A stretch of DNA of 12,705 nt from Candidatus Methanophagales archaeon (GCA_030617585.1 JAUWVD010000013.1:1-12705); one strand, 5' to 3'. Counted from the stretch's first letter, positions 1 to 7,166 are shown. Notes: generated from the sequence alone by a model not told the origin. Translations and numbers: made by a program.

Positions 1-230
1 GGCCAGGAGAGGTTATACTGGTCACATATCTGCTGTTGGAATTCATGCATCTGCTGCCGCGCATCATCTCTTTGCTCTTCTGTCAACTGGCTCATCCACC
101 CGGAACTTCCGAACCACTGATGATCCATCGCAGGTGCTTGCATGCCGAACAAGTTTCGAGCAGAAACAACACCGATGGAACTCGCTACCAGTGCCAGAAC
201 CAATATAACGCCGATTATTTCTCTTTTCAT
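1..230 (-). CDS. Secreted LTxxQ-motif protein, N-terminal part (partial)
   Basis: Only the first 76 codons are present; the gene continues past the left edge of the window. The start at 230 is supported by a near-perfect Shine-Dalgarno sequence (AGGAGGTGA on the minus strand, 248-240) nine bases upstream. The protein opens with a basic MKRE, then a hydrophobic stretch at about residues 5-23 ending in VVSA, a good signal-peptidase site near residue 24, so it is probably exported or lipid-free periplasm/surface material. The mature part is rich in Gln, Met and Trp and contains LTEEQRDDARQQM at about 49-61, which resembles the LTxxQ motif of the Spy/CpxP group of small helical envelope chaperones and metal-stress proteins. 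That resemblance is a short motif only; the remaining helices that would confirm it lie outside. It is separated by 129 bases from the HAD gene and seems to have its own promoter. Confidence 0.72.
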   Translation of the reverse strand, partial: MKREIIGVILVLALVASSIGVVSARNLFGMQAPAMDHQWFGSSGWMSQLTEEQRDDARQQMHEFQQQICDQYNLSW

Positions 231-280
231 CTTTTCGCTTCACCTCCTATTTTTTACTTTTTTGGGGTGTGTTTACACAG

Positions 281-290
281 TCATATATTG
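281..290 (-). promoter_or_regulatory. Candidate TATA element for the secreted-protein gene
   Basis: On the minus strand this reads CAATATATGA, about 50 bases upstream of the start at 230, which would place transcription start near 260 and leave a leader of about 30 bases holding the strong ribosome binding site. A second A/T block (CTTAAAAAG, around 308-300) is an alternative. Position and composition are the only support. Confidence 0.3.
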
Positions 291-359
291 GAATAACCCT
301 TTTTAAGCTTTTGTTTTCGCCCAGATTACACCCAAATCTCACCCCAATTCGCATTACAG

Positions 360-1034
360 CTACATGAGTTCAAAAGCATCCAGAAGCTCATTCAGATCGC
401 TTATAACGAACTCATCATTTCCATTGTCATCCGGCATTGCATCTCTGGACCTATCTAAATAATACGCAGTAATACCAATTCTACGTGGATTGAGAAAATC
501 AAACACAAAATGGTCACCTGTATGAACAACCTCTTGCGGCTTCACATCCAGAATCTCACATACTTGTGCATAATGGCCATTTGATTTCTTCAACTCGCCG
601 AAATCAGACGTTGCCGAGAACACATGTGTGAAGTATTTCCTTATTGGTTGGATTTGGAAGTCAATGAATTCTGTTGCCGCATTGGAATTCACCACCAGCA
701 CATATCCTGCTTCTTTCAGCACTTTCAAAACGCTTTCGACCTCGGTATATATCTTCACTTCAGCCTTGTATTTCTCGAATAGCTTTTCGTATGGTATTTT
801 CAAGTTGAACTTTCGCAGCCAGAAACGTATATTATACCATTCTATCCGGTTCTCGCCTATATTGTCATATTCTCGCTTTACAAATTCAAATGCATGTTCA
901 AAGCTCAACGCGTGCTTCGCAGCGTATGCTTCTGGAATACCACGTAGCCAAACGCAATCTGCAAATTCCTGGCTCACTAACGTGCCGTCTACATCGAACG
1001 AGAAGACTTTTATTCCGCTATCCACCCTTAACAT
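360..1034 (-). CDS. HAD-superfamily phosphatase
   Basis: A 224-residue haloacid dehalogenase superfamily hydrolase, a usual length for subfamily I phosphatases. Motif I is FDVDGTLV with the nucleophile Asp14 and acid/base Asp16; motif II is NSNAA (Asn116-Ser117); the motif III lysine is probably Lys149 or Lys150 in ELKKSNG; motif IV is HTGDHFVFD with acidic residues Asp174 and Asp179. Residues about 20-95 form a helical cap of the C1 type. Such enzymes remove phosphate from small metabolites such as phosphoglycolate or phosphoserine, using Mg2+ in the cytosol; the substrate cannot be read from the sequence. The ATG at 1034 lies inside the last codons of the upstream aminotransferase (17-base overlap), so the two are very likely co-transcribed and translationally coupled. 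By context the phosphatase may act on a product of the aminotransferase (for example phosphoserine), but this is inference. Confidence 0.88.
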   Translation of the reverse strand: MLRVDSGIKVFSFDVDGTLVSQEFADCVWLRGIPEAYAAKHALSFEHAFEFVKREYDNIGENRIEWYNIRFWLRKFNLKIPYEKLFEKYKAEVKIYTEVESVLKVLKEAGYVLVVNSNAATEFIDFQIQPIRKYFTHVFSATSDFGELKKSNGHYAQVCEILDVKPQEVVHTGDHFVFDFLNPRRIGITAYYLDRSRDAMPDDNGNDEFVISDLNELLDAFELM

Positions 1035-2115
1035 CTTTTTCCATCAGCACTTCGCCTAATGCCCGTATAGCCATTGACACTTCCCGCTCGGTTATATTCC
1101 CCATAGTTGCCATCCGGAATATCTTGCCTTTCAGGTTCTCCTGCCCGCCAGCAACAATTACGCCTTTTCTCCTCATACCGCCTTTGAGTTGTTCATCAGA
1201 GAAGCCAGATGGCATGTTTATCGCGGTAACAGTATTAGAATACTCACTTACTTCATTCAACTGCGGGAACAAAGAAAGTCCCAAAGACGTAACTGCCGTC
1301 CTAACCATTGCAGACAGCATCCTATGCCTTTCTGTCCTTTTAGCCATGCCCTCTTCTATTATCACCTCTAAAGCTTCATGAAGTGCGAAGAAAAGCGGCA
1401 AAGCGGGCGTATAGGGCGTCTGTTTCTTATCTAAACTCTTCTTATAAGCAATAATATCCATGTAATACGGCCTTTTTTTGTTCGCACGCATTAGGTCCAA
1501 TACTTTATCGCTAACAGAAAGTGCGGATAACCCTGGTGGTGCACCCAAACATTTCTGCGATCCCACAATAGCAATGTCCACACCGAGTTGGTCTACCGGG
1601 ACATCATTACCACCTATGGATGTGATACAATCGAGCACAAAAACGGCATCATGCTTCTTCGTCAGTTTCCCCACTTCCTTCGCAGGGTTGAGAATACCCG
1701 TGGATGTCTCGTTATGCACCATCGTCACCACATCGGGATTACTTTCTAGCGTTACTTTTACCTTTTCTAATTCTATTGGACTGCCCCAGTCGAAGTTAAC
1801 GACCGTGACGTGCTCAGTATATCGCTCTGCGATCTCGTAAAACCGCTCACCGAATTTACCATTTGCTATGCACACTACGCTTGTTTCATTATCAACTAGA
1901 TTGGCTATTGCCGCTTCCATAGCGCATGTTCCCGATCCGCTAAGCGGGAAGAGGTCATTTCTCGTTTTGAATATTGCCCTTAAATTCTCTACTACCTCTA
2001 CATAAAGCTGTTTGAACTCATCGCCTCTGTGCGGTATCATTGGTTTTGACATCGCATCAAGGATGCGTGGCAGTACAGGCACAGGTCCCGGAATCATTAA
2101 CAATTCTTCTCTCAT
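1018..2115 (-). CDS. Class V PLP-dependent aminotransferase (alanine-glyoxylate / serine-pyruvate / archaeal aspartate type)
   Basis: A full-length 365-residue fold-type I aminotransferase. It begins with the family-typical LLMIPGPVPVLPRIL; GSGT at 60-63 binds the cofactor phosphate; HNETSTG at 134-140, Asp162 in VLDCITS (pairs with the pyridine nitrogen) and Lys188 in GSQKCLG (Schiff-base lysine) are all present; the C-terminal FRMATMG holds the Arg that binds the substrate carboxylate. The family includes alanine-glyoxylate and serine-pyruvate aminotransferases and the archaeal broad-specificity aspartate enzyme; members in methanogens have been implicated in making phosphoserine. Exact substrates are not deducible. 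The ATG at 2115 is about 30 bases from a TATA-like box, leaving an almost leaderless transcript. The downstream HAD phosphatase overlaps it by 17 bases. Confidence 0.92.
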   Translation of the reverse strand: MREELLMIPGPVPVLPRILDAMSKPMIPHRGDEFKQLYVEVVENLRAIFKTRNDLFPLSGSGTCAMEAAIANLVDNETSVVCIANGKFGERFYEIAERYTEHVTVVNFDWGSPIELEKVKVTLESNPDVVTMVHNETSTGILNPAKEVGKLTKKHDAVFVLDCITSIGGNDVPVDQLGVDIAIVGSQKCLGAPPGLSALSVSDKVLDLMRANKKRPYYMDIIAYKKSLDKKQTPYTPALPLFFALHEALEVIIEEGMAKRTERHRMLSAMVRTAVTSLGLSLFPQLNEVSEYSNTVTAINMPSGFSDEQLKGGMRRKGVIVAGGQENLKGKIFRMATMGNITEREVSMAIRALGEVLMEKDVKGG

Positions 2116-2130
2116 TTTGCTATATTCTCT

Positions 2131-2145
2131 GCTTTTATTATAAGC
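2131..2145. promoter_or_regulatory. 15-bp near-palindrome in the aminotransferase promoter
   Basis: GCTTTTATTATAAGC is symmetrical at six of seven base pairs around its centre (2138). It sits between the minus-strand TATA-like box and the aminotransferase start codon, where a bound repressor would block transcription start. It is AT-rich, so chance symmetry is possible. Confidence 0.25.
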
Positions 2146-2153
2146 ATATAAAA
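2146..2153 (-). promoter_or_regulatory. TATA box for the aminotransferase-HAD operon
   Basis: The minus strand reads TTTTATAT, close to the archaeal TATA consensus. The ATG at 2115 is about 30 bases downstream, so transcription would start only a few bases before the start codon. No Shine-Dalgarno sequence is visible there, which agrees with a leaderless or near-leaderless message. Confidence 0.5.
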
Positions 2154-2177
2154 GTCTGATAACAATTTAGGTTTTGT

Positions 2178-2185
2178 TTTATAAT
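2178..2185 (+). promoter_or_regulatory. cdc48: TATA box for cdc48
   Basis: TTTATAAT on the plus strand lies about 40 bases before the chosen cdc48 ATG at 2221. Start of transcription would be near 2205, giving a leader of roughly 15 bases. It is divergent from the aminotransferase promoter, so both are packed in about 105 bases. Confidence 0.45.
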
Positions 2186-2220
2186 GATGAAATAACAAAT
2201 ATGTGGATGAAGAAAGGGTG

Positions 2221-4422
2221 ATGACGGATAAAGAAGAGGGAGAGGCGTCAGTGATATTACGGGTATCTGAGGCGTACCATAGAGACGCCGGTAGAGGGAT
2301 AGCACGACTAGAGACGGAAACGATGCGAACGCTTGGGCTTATACCCGGTGACGTGGTAGAAATCGAAGGTAGGAGTGTCGCCACTGCTATTGTCCATCCT
2401 GGATATTCACCCGACATTGGTAAGTCAATACTGCGTATAGATGGGAATATAAGGAGCAATGCAGGTGTCGCCATAGATGACAAGGTAAGGCTGCGGAAGA
2501 CGCGGGTGAAAGCGGCGAAAAGGATCACGCTTGAGCCCACCCAACAGGTAAGAATTGCAGGTGGTGAGCGTTATTTATTGAGCCGATTGAAAGGCGTGCC
2601 AATTACTAAAGGTCAAATTATAAGGGTTGATATGCTTGGTAATCCTGTCTCTTTTGTTGTTACTAATACCGTGCCCTTAGGTACGGTGATCCCAAATATA
2701 GAAACCGGAATTCTACTTCGTAAGGCGCGGGAGGAGAAAATAGGCGTTCCTCGTGTGGCTTATGAGGACATCGGAGGACTAAAGCGGGAAATAGGACTGA
2801 TACGCGAGATGATAGAATTACCATTACGGCATCCGGAGCTGTTCGAGCGATTGGGAATAGAGCCACCAAAGGGCGTACTCCTGCAGGGGCCGCCGGGAAC
2901 AGGAAAGACACTGATAGCAAAAGCAGTTGCAAATGAGACGGATGCTAATTTCTATTCTATTTCAGGACCTGAAATAATGAGTAAATTTTATGGTGAAAGT
3001 GAGCGCCATCTGCGGCAGATATTTGAGGACGCGGAAAAGAGCGCTCCGTCCATTATATTTATAGATGAATTGGATTCAATAGCGCCGAAGAGAGGCGAGA
3101 CAACGGGTGAAGTGGAGCGGAGGGTAGTAGCTCAACTTCTATCGTTAATGGATGGTCAGGAATCAAGAGGACAGGTAGTAGTAGTCGGGGCCACAAACAG
3201 ACCAAATGCGCTTGACGAAGCTTTGAGAAGGGGCGGTCGATTTGATAGAGAGCTAGAAATAGGCATTCCGGACAGGAACGGGCGTGACGAGATATTGCAA
3301 GTGCATACACGTGGAATGCCACTGGCGGAAGATGTGAACCTAAAAGGAATCGCGAATTTCACGCACGGGTTTGTCGGTGCGGACATTGCCACTTTATGTA
3401 AAGAGGCCGCTATGCACGCCCTGCGTAAAATACTGCCCGAGATAGATCTGGAGCAGGAGATACCTCCGGAAATGGTGGAAAAGCTGGAAGTAACAATGGA
3501 TGATTTCAATGAGGCGTTAAAGAACACAGAGCCTTCCGCACTCAGGGAAGTCTTTGTAGAAGTGCCAAATGTGAAGTGGGAAGACATAGGCGGCTTGGAG
3601 CGTGCGAAACAGGAATTGAAGGAGGTTGTGGAGTGGCCACTCAAATATCCTGATGTTTTCTCGCTGTTAAATACAAAGCCGCCGAAAGGCGTCCTCTTGT
3701 TCGGTCCGCCGGGAACAGGGAAGACGATGCTGGTGAAAGCGGTAGCGAATGAGAGCGATGCGAATTTCATTTCGATTAAAGGTCCTGAACTGCTTTCGAA
3801 ATGGGTTGGTGAGTCAGAGAAGGCAGTGCGTGAGATTTTCAGAAAAGCAAAGCAATCTGCACCTTGTATTATCTTCTTAGATGAGATTGATTCAATCGCG
3901 CCTATCCGAAGCGCAGGTTTAGACTCGCATGTAACAGAGCGGGTAGTTTCACAGATATTAACCGAAATGGACGGATTAGAGGAGTTAAAGGATGTGATGA
4001 TCATAGCGGCGACAAACAGACCGGATATAATAGACCCAGCATTACTGCGGCCGGGGAGATTGGATAGGTTAATATATATACAATCGCCGACAAAGGAAGC
4101 GCGGGAGGCCATATTTAAGGTTCATTTAGCCGGGAAGCCATTAGGGGCGGACGTAAGTATAGAAGAACTTGCGAAAATGACGGAGGGTTATGTCGGGGCC
4201 GATATAGCGGGAATAGTAAAAGAAGCAGTAATGGCTGCTTTACGTGAGTTCGTTACTCCGGAAATAAATGAAGAGAATATTAAAGATATAATAGAAAACA
4301 TAATAGTAATGAAGAAACATTTCGAATCGGCAATTAAGAGCATGAAGCCAACAACAACGGTTAAAGCGCAACAGGAGTTCGAAGAGCGAGCGGAAGATTT
4401 GGTGCGTCATGCTTATGCGTAA
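2221..4422 (+). CDS. cdc48: Cdc48/VAT-type AAA ATPase (p97 homologue)
   Basis: A 733-residue double-ring AAA+ unfoldase, the archaeal counterpart of VAT and eukaryotic p97/Cdc48; it uses ATP to unfold proteins and pass them to the proteasome or take complexes apart. Numbered from ATG 2221: an N-terminal double-psi barrel and second N subdomain (about 9-180), then D1 with Walker A GPPGTGKT (223-230), Walker B IIFIDE (278-283) and the RRGGRFDRE arginine-finger region, then D2 with Walker A (495-502), Walker B IIFLDE (550-555) and LRPGRLDR. Both ATP sites look intact. D1 has Gly where the common LRRPGRFDR has Pro. The C-terminus (RHAYA) is not a clear HbYX proteasome-docking tail. An in-frame GTG at 2203 would add six residues, but the expected short leader and the start of homology (about residue 10) favour 2221. 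rps4e follows after 37 bases. Confidence 0.96.
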   Translation: MTDKEEGEASVILRVSEAYHRDAGRGIARLETETMRTLGLIPGDVVEIEGRSVATAIVHPGYSPDIGKSILRIDGNIRSNAGVAIDDKVRLRKTRVKAAKRITLEPTQQVRIAGGERYLLSRLKGVPITKGQIIRVDMLGNPVSFVVTNTVPLGTVIPNIETGILLRKAREEKIGVPRVAYEDIGGLKREIGLIREMIELPLRHPELFERLGIEPPKGVLLQGPPGTGKTLIAKAVANETDANFYSISGPEIMSKFYGESERHLRQIFEDAEKSAPSIIFIDELDSIAPKRGETTGEVERRVVAQLLSLMDGQESRGQVVVVGATNRPNALDEALRRGGRFDRELEIGIPDRNGRDEILQVHTRGMPLAEDVNLKGIANFTHGFVGADIATLCKEAAMHALRKILPEIDLEQEIPPEMVEKLEVTMDDFNEALKNTEPSALREVFVEVPNVKWEDIGGLERAKQELKEVVEWPLKYPDVFSLLNTKPPKGVLLFGPPGTGKTMLVKAVANESDANFISIKGPELLSKWVGESEKAVREIFRKAKQSAPCIIFLDEIDSIAPIRSAGLDSHVTERVVSQILTEMDGLEELKDVMIIAATNRPDIIDPALLRPGRLDRLIYIQSPTKEAREAIFKVHLAGKPLGADVSIEELAKMTEGYVGADIAGIVKEAVMAALREFVTPEINEENIKDIIENIIVMKKHFESAIKSMKPTTTVKAQQEFEERAEDLVRHAYA

Positions 4423-4459
4423 ACAAACGAATGAACGATAATAGGAGAAACAGATAAAA

Positions 4460-5167
4460 ATGGGACATCAGAAGAGAATAGCAGCACCTCGTAGCTGGAA
4501 AATAAAAAGGAAAGTATCGTACTGGTCGGTAGATCCAGTACCAGGGCCGCATCCAAAAGATAGAAGCATGCCTCTGCTTCTGCTCGTGAGGGATCTGCTG
4601 AAGTTAGCGGACAATAGTAGGGAAGCGAAGAGGATATTGAATGAAGGCAATGTAGTGGTCAATGGGAAGGTAAGGAAAGAGCACAAGTTCCCTATTGGTA
4701 TCTTTGATATTCTTTCCGTACCAAAGCTAAAAGCCAACTATATGGCTCTTTTAGACAAGAAGGGTAAGTTGTCGCTGATAGGAATAGACGAGGAAGCGGC
4801 ATCCCGGAAATTATGTCGGGTGGACGGCAGAACGATGATAAAAGCGGGGAAGCGGCAATTGAACTTGCATGATGGTCGGAATATCCTTCCAGGCGAGCGA
4901 AATGATGAGATAAAAACACACGATTCGCTGATGATTTCCGTGTCCGATAACGAGATATTGCAGCATTTTGCATATGAAGCCGGGAATAAAGCGGTAGTGA
5001 TAGGCGGAAAGCACTCAGCGGAGACCGGTGAAATAGAAGAGATAAGGAAGACGAAAAGTTCTGATCCAAATGTTGTGCGGATAAAACAGGATGAACGGAG
5101 TTTCGAGACCATCGAGGATTATGTCTTCGTGGTGGGCAAGGAGAAAATAGAGATACCGGGTGTGTAG
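4460..5167 (+). CDS. rps4e: 30S ribosomal protein S4e
   Basis: A 235-residue archaeal/eukaryotic-type small-subunit protein. The start MGHQKRIAAPRSWKI is typical of the family; an S4-like RNA-binding domain covers about residues 38-105 (MPLLLLVRDLLKLA and the GNVVVNGKVR loop), followed by a central beta domain and a KOW-like segment near 172-200 (AGNKAVVIGGKHSAETGEI). It binds 16S rRNA. The Shine-Dalgarno AGGAG at 4443-4447 is 12 bases from the ATG, rather far. In most archaea this gene sits between rpl24 and rpl5 in a long ribosomal cluster; here rpl5 follows (45 bases) but cdc48 stands upstream, so the rest of the cluster is missing on that side. Confidence 0.97.
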   Translation: MGHQKRIAAPRSWKIKRKVSYWSVDPVPGPHPKDRSMPLLLLVRDLLKLADNSREAKRILNEGNVVVNGKVRKEHKFPIGIFDILSVPKLKANYMALLDKKGKLSLIGIDEEAASRKLCRVDGRTMIKAGKRQLNLHDGRNILPGERNDEIKTHDSLMISVSDNEILQHFAYEAGNKAVVIGGKHSAETGEIEEIRKTKSSDPNVVRIKQDERSFETIEDYVFVVGKEKIEIPGV

Positions 5168-5212
5168 AACGGAACATATACGGTATGTAAAGAAAGGAGC
5201 GAATGTGAAAAA

Positions 5213-5725
5213 ATGGCAGCAGAATCGATGAGAAGGATACAAGTGGACAAAGTAGTGATAAACATGGGTGTGGGCGAAAGTGGCGAGAAGTTAGCAAAAG
5301 CGGATAAACTTTTGGAGCGCATTGTGGGTCAAAAACCGATTAGAAGAACGGCTAAGAGGTCCTTACAGCCACTGGGCATAAAAAAAGGTGAAGCTATTGC
5401 GTGTAATGTCACGCTACGAGGAGTACGAGCAGATGATTTCCTCAAACGATGCTTTAAAATACAAAATAAGCTCTATAAGAGTCAGCTTGACACTCTGGGT
5501 AATTTCTCCTTTGGTGTTGCAGAGCATACCGACTTTGGCTTCCGTTACGAGCCCACGGTCGGTATATTCGGGATGGATGTCTCAGTCGCGTTAAAAAGGC
5601 CGGGGTATCGAATAAAAGAGCGGAAGATACAGAAGAAGAAATTGCCAATGAAGCAGAGGATAAACAAGACGGATGTCATTGCTTTTCTCGAAGCTGACTA
5701 TGGCGTGGAAATGATGGAGGACTAA
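5213..5725 (+). CDS. rpl5: 50S ribosomal protein L5 (uL5)
   Basis: A 170-residue archaeal-form L5, which contacts 5S rRNA and the P-site tRNA in the large subunit. Diagnostic stretches are VDKVVINMGVGESGEKL near the start, GQKPIRRTAKRS, KKGEAIACNVTLRG, GNFSFGVAEH and IFGMDVSVALKRPGYR. The length is normal for the family. GGAG at 5196-5199 lies 13 bases from ATG 5213; an in-frame ATG at 5228 is an alternative start, but it is still farther away. The usual next genes (rps14, rps8, rpl6) do not follow; a DUF1638 gene comes instead, after a short palindromic element. Confidence 0.97.
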   Translation: MAAESMRRIQVDKVVINMGVGESGEKLAKADKLLERIVGQKPIRRTAKRSLQPLGIKKGEAIACNVTLRGVRADDFLKRCFKIQNKLYKSQLDTLGNFSFGVAEHTDFGFRYEPTVGIFGMDVSVALKRPGYRIKERKIQKKKLPMKQRINKTDVIAFLEADYGVEMMED

Positions 5726-5750
5726 CCCTAAGATTTCATTTTGCACAACG

Positions 5751-5769
5751 CTTTTCTTTTTAAGAAAAG
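5751..5769. repeat. Palindromic element with GTTTGATC tail, copy 1
   Basis: CTTTTCTT and AAGAAAAG form a perfect 8-bp stem around a TTT loop; the right arm runs on into GGTTTGATC (5769-5777). The same tail follows the hairpin at 7139-7165, so the two belong to one element family. Here the element fills most of the 54-base gap between rpl5 and the DUF1638 gene, and its purine-rich right arm (GAAAAGG, 5764-5770) stands nine bases before ATG 5780, where it could serve as the ribosome binding site. Confidence 0.6.
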
Positions 5770-5779
5770 GTTTGATCTA

Positions 5780-6619
5780 ATGCATATCGGAGTCATCACA
5801 TGTGAGATATTAAGAAAAGAAATAGGGGCGGTTATTAGAAGAGCAGGCGTAGACCGGATATTCTTCTTGCTGCCGGAGCCGAATAATTTAGCGCTGACTA
5901 TATTAACTAAGAAGGTGAACGAGCGATTTTCGAGTGAGTTCGCGGAAGAGGCAAGAACAAAACTAAAATCAAAAGAGAAAACAATTACGGGAATAAAGAA
6001 GGAAATTCGTGCGGATAACATCAATGATTCGGTGATTATTCGTGTATTGGAGTTACAATTGCATGATTACCCGGATAAACTACTGGCTGAGATAAAAGCG
6101 TGTCTAAAAACGATGAGCCCTGTAGTGGATTTTGTCATATTGGGGTACGGGCTCTGTGGCAGTACAGCAGGAGAAATGGAGCGTGTAATAGAAGAAGTAG
6201 AGGTTCCAGTAGTAATACCGCGCGATAAAAAAGGGGCAATACTGAACAATTGTATCGAGATTGCACTGGGTAAGGAGAAGGTGCAGACGCTGCTACGGGA
6301 AGAGATAGGTACTTTCTTCATGACGCCCGCGGGCGCAGCACTAATAAAGGAGCCACAGGTGATTTTAGAATCTTCTGTTGGTATTATGGCCGGGAACAGT
6401 AAAAGAAGTGCTGTTAGTGACACACGCAGGATAATGAAAATCATGGAGAACCATTACCAGAGAGTGGTGAAGATATGCTATAGTGAAGCGGATGAGGACG
6501 ATATAGAATACCGAAAGACAGTTGACAAATTCGCTTCAACGTTTAGGCTCGAGATAAAAAACGTGAGGGGGTCATCAAAACTCGTACTCGAAGCATTAGA
6601 AGAAGGACGTGGGATATAG
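5780..6619 (+). CDS. DUF1638-family protein of unknown function
   Basis: A 279-residue cytosolic protein without signal or membrane segments. Features matching the DUF1638 family are a start of the type IGVITCEILRKEI (Cys8), the LQLHDYPDKL segment at 92-101, the hallmark ILGYGLCGS at 120-128 (Cys126), VVIPRDKKG at 144-152 and GTFFMTP at 177-183. The family is frequent in methanogenic archaea and some anaerobes, often near corrinoid methyltransferase genes; its biochemical role is not established to my knowledge. A charged, Lys/Glu-rich stretch (about 44-80) separates the N-terminal strand-helix unit from the core. An upstream in-frame TTG (5741) would add 13 residues, but nine of them would be encoded by the palindromic element and it has no ribosome binding site, so ATG 5780 is preferred. 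Family assignment is from motif recall. Confidence 0.75.
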   Translation: MHIGVITCEILRKEIGAVIRRAGVDRIFFLLPEPNNLALTILTKKVNERFSSEFAEEARTKLKSKEKTITGIKKEIRADNINDSVIIRVLELQLHDYPDKLLAEIKACLKTMSPVVDFVILGYGLCGSTAGEMERVIEEVEVPVVIPRDKKGAILNNCIEIALGKEKVQTLLREEIGTFFMTPAGAALIKEPQVILESSVGIMAGNSKRSAVSDTRRIMKIMENHYQRVVKICYSEADEDDIEYRKTVDKFASTFRLEIKNVRGSSKLVLEALEEGRGI

Positions 6620-6628
6620 GAGGATGCA

Positions 6629-6656
6629 GGAGACGGGAGATGGGAGACGGGATGCG
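6629..6656 (+). repeat. Short 7-bp tandem repeat (GGAGAYG)
   Basis: Three head-to-tail units, GGAGACG, GGAGATG and GGAGACG, are followed by a degenerate fourth, GGATGCG. They lie in the 67-base gap between the DUF1638 gene and the GNAT gene. The purine-rich run resembles reiterated Shine-Dalgarno sequences, but none is correctly spaced for the GNAT start at 6687. Confidence 0.45.
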
Positions 6657-6686
6657 GAAGATGCTTAGCATAACGGGTATGAGGCG

Positions 6687-7166
6687 ATGCGAGGGCGGAT
6701 AAGGGAATTCAGGCGGGCTGATTTGGGTGCGATTTTGAGGATAGAAGCGAAAGCATTCCCGAAAATGCCATATGATCGGGGTACGTTTTTGTATTTCGCG
6801 TCTGCATATCGCGATAATTTCATGGTATATATCGCGGGGCATGAAGTCGTTGGCTATATTATCTTTTATCCTGATGGGCATATAGTCTCTGTCGCAGTGC
6901 ACGCACGGTATAGAAGAAGTGGTATAGGGACGGAGCTTGTAGGTGAAGTTTTGAAGCGGACAAGGGGTGATGCGATTGTGGAAGTGCGTGAGAGTAATGA
7001 GGTGGCAAGGGCGTTTTATAGCCATTTGGGCTTTGTCATGCAGCGTATAATCCCAGAGTATTATGGGGATGAAGATGCACTTGTGATGATAAACCCTTTT
7101 TCTAAAGAAAAAGGCTTTACCGAAAAAGGTTTACGCAGCAAACTTTCTTTTACAAAGAAAGTTTGA
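6687..7166 (+). CDS. GNAT-family N-acetyltransferase (RimI-like)
   Basis: A 159-residue protein whose residues 1 to about 138 form one complete GNAT domain: RIREFRRADLGAILRIE at the start, central strands around YIAGHEVVGYIIFYPDG, the acetyl-CoA pyrophosphate-binding loop RYRRSGIG (74-81) followed by its helix, and NEVARAFYSHLGFV with RIIPEYYGDEDALVM at the end, as in RimI-type enzymes that acetylate protein N-termini. The substrate is unknown. A stop at 6666 leaves ATG 6687 as the earliest start; there is no well-spaced ribosome binding site. The last 22 or so residues (from NPFSKEKGF on) are encoded by two adjacent palindromic elements and look like no part of a GNAT domain, so the original C-terminus has probably been extended by element insertion. 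Confidence 0.88.
   Translation: MRGRIREFRRADLGAILRIEAKAFPKMPYDRGTFLYFASAYRDNFMVYIAGHEVVGYIIFYPDGHIVSVAVHARYRRSGIGTELVGEVLKRTRGDAIVEVRESNEVARAFYSHLGFVMQRIIPEYYGDEDALVMINPFSKEKGFTEKGLRSKLSFTKKV
7091..7118. repeat. Palindromic element within the GNAT 3' end, copy 2
   Basis: CCTTTTTCT (7095-7103) and AGAAAAAGG (7106-7114) form a perfect 9-bp stem with an AA loop, extended past one mismatch by AAA/TTT. GAAAAAGGTTT at 7122-7132 repeats the right arm directly. The element is translated as part of the GNAT C-terminus. Confidence 0.55.
7139..7165. repeat. Palindromic element with GTTTGATC tail, copy 3
   Basis: CAAACTTTCTTT (7139-7150) and AAAGAAAGTTTG (7154-7165) form a perfect 12-bp stem around a TAC loop. 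The tail GTTTGATC (7161-7168) is identical to that of the copy after rpl5. The TGA stop of the GNAT gene (7164-7166) is supplied by this tail. Confidence 0.7.

Noticed and set aside
36..296. 86-codon plus-strand open frame at the left end
   Set aside because: It lies opposite the secreted-protein gene, which has a strong ribosome binding site and a signal peptide; the plus-strand translation has no recognisable motif.
3156..4112. Long (318-codon) minus-strand open frame inside cdc48
   Set aside because: It is the antisense shadow of a highly conserved AAA ATPase; the product is Ser-rich and without domain signatures.
4692..5297. 201-codon minus-strand open frame across rps4e and rpl5
   Set aside because: It is antisense to two unmistakable ribosomal genes and has a low-complexity translation.
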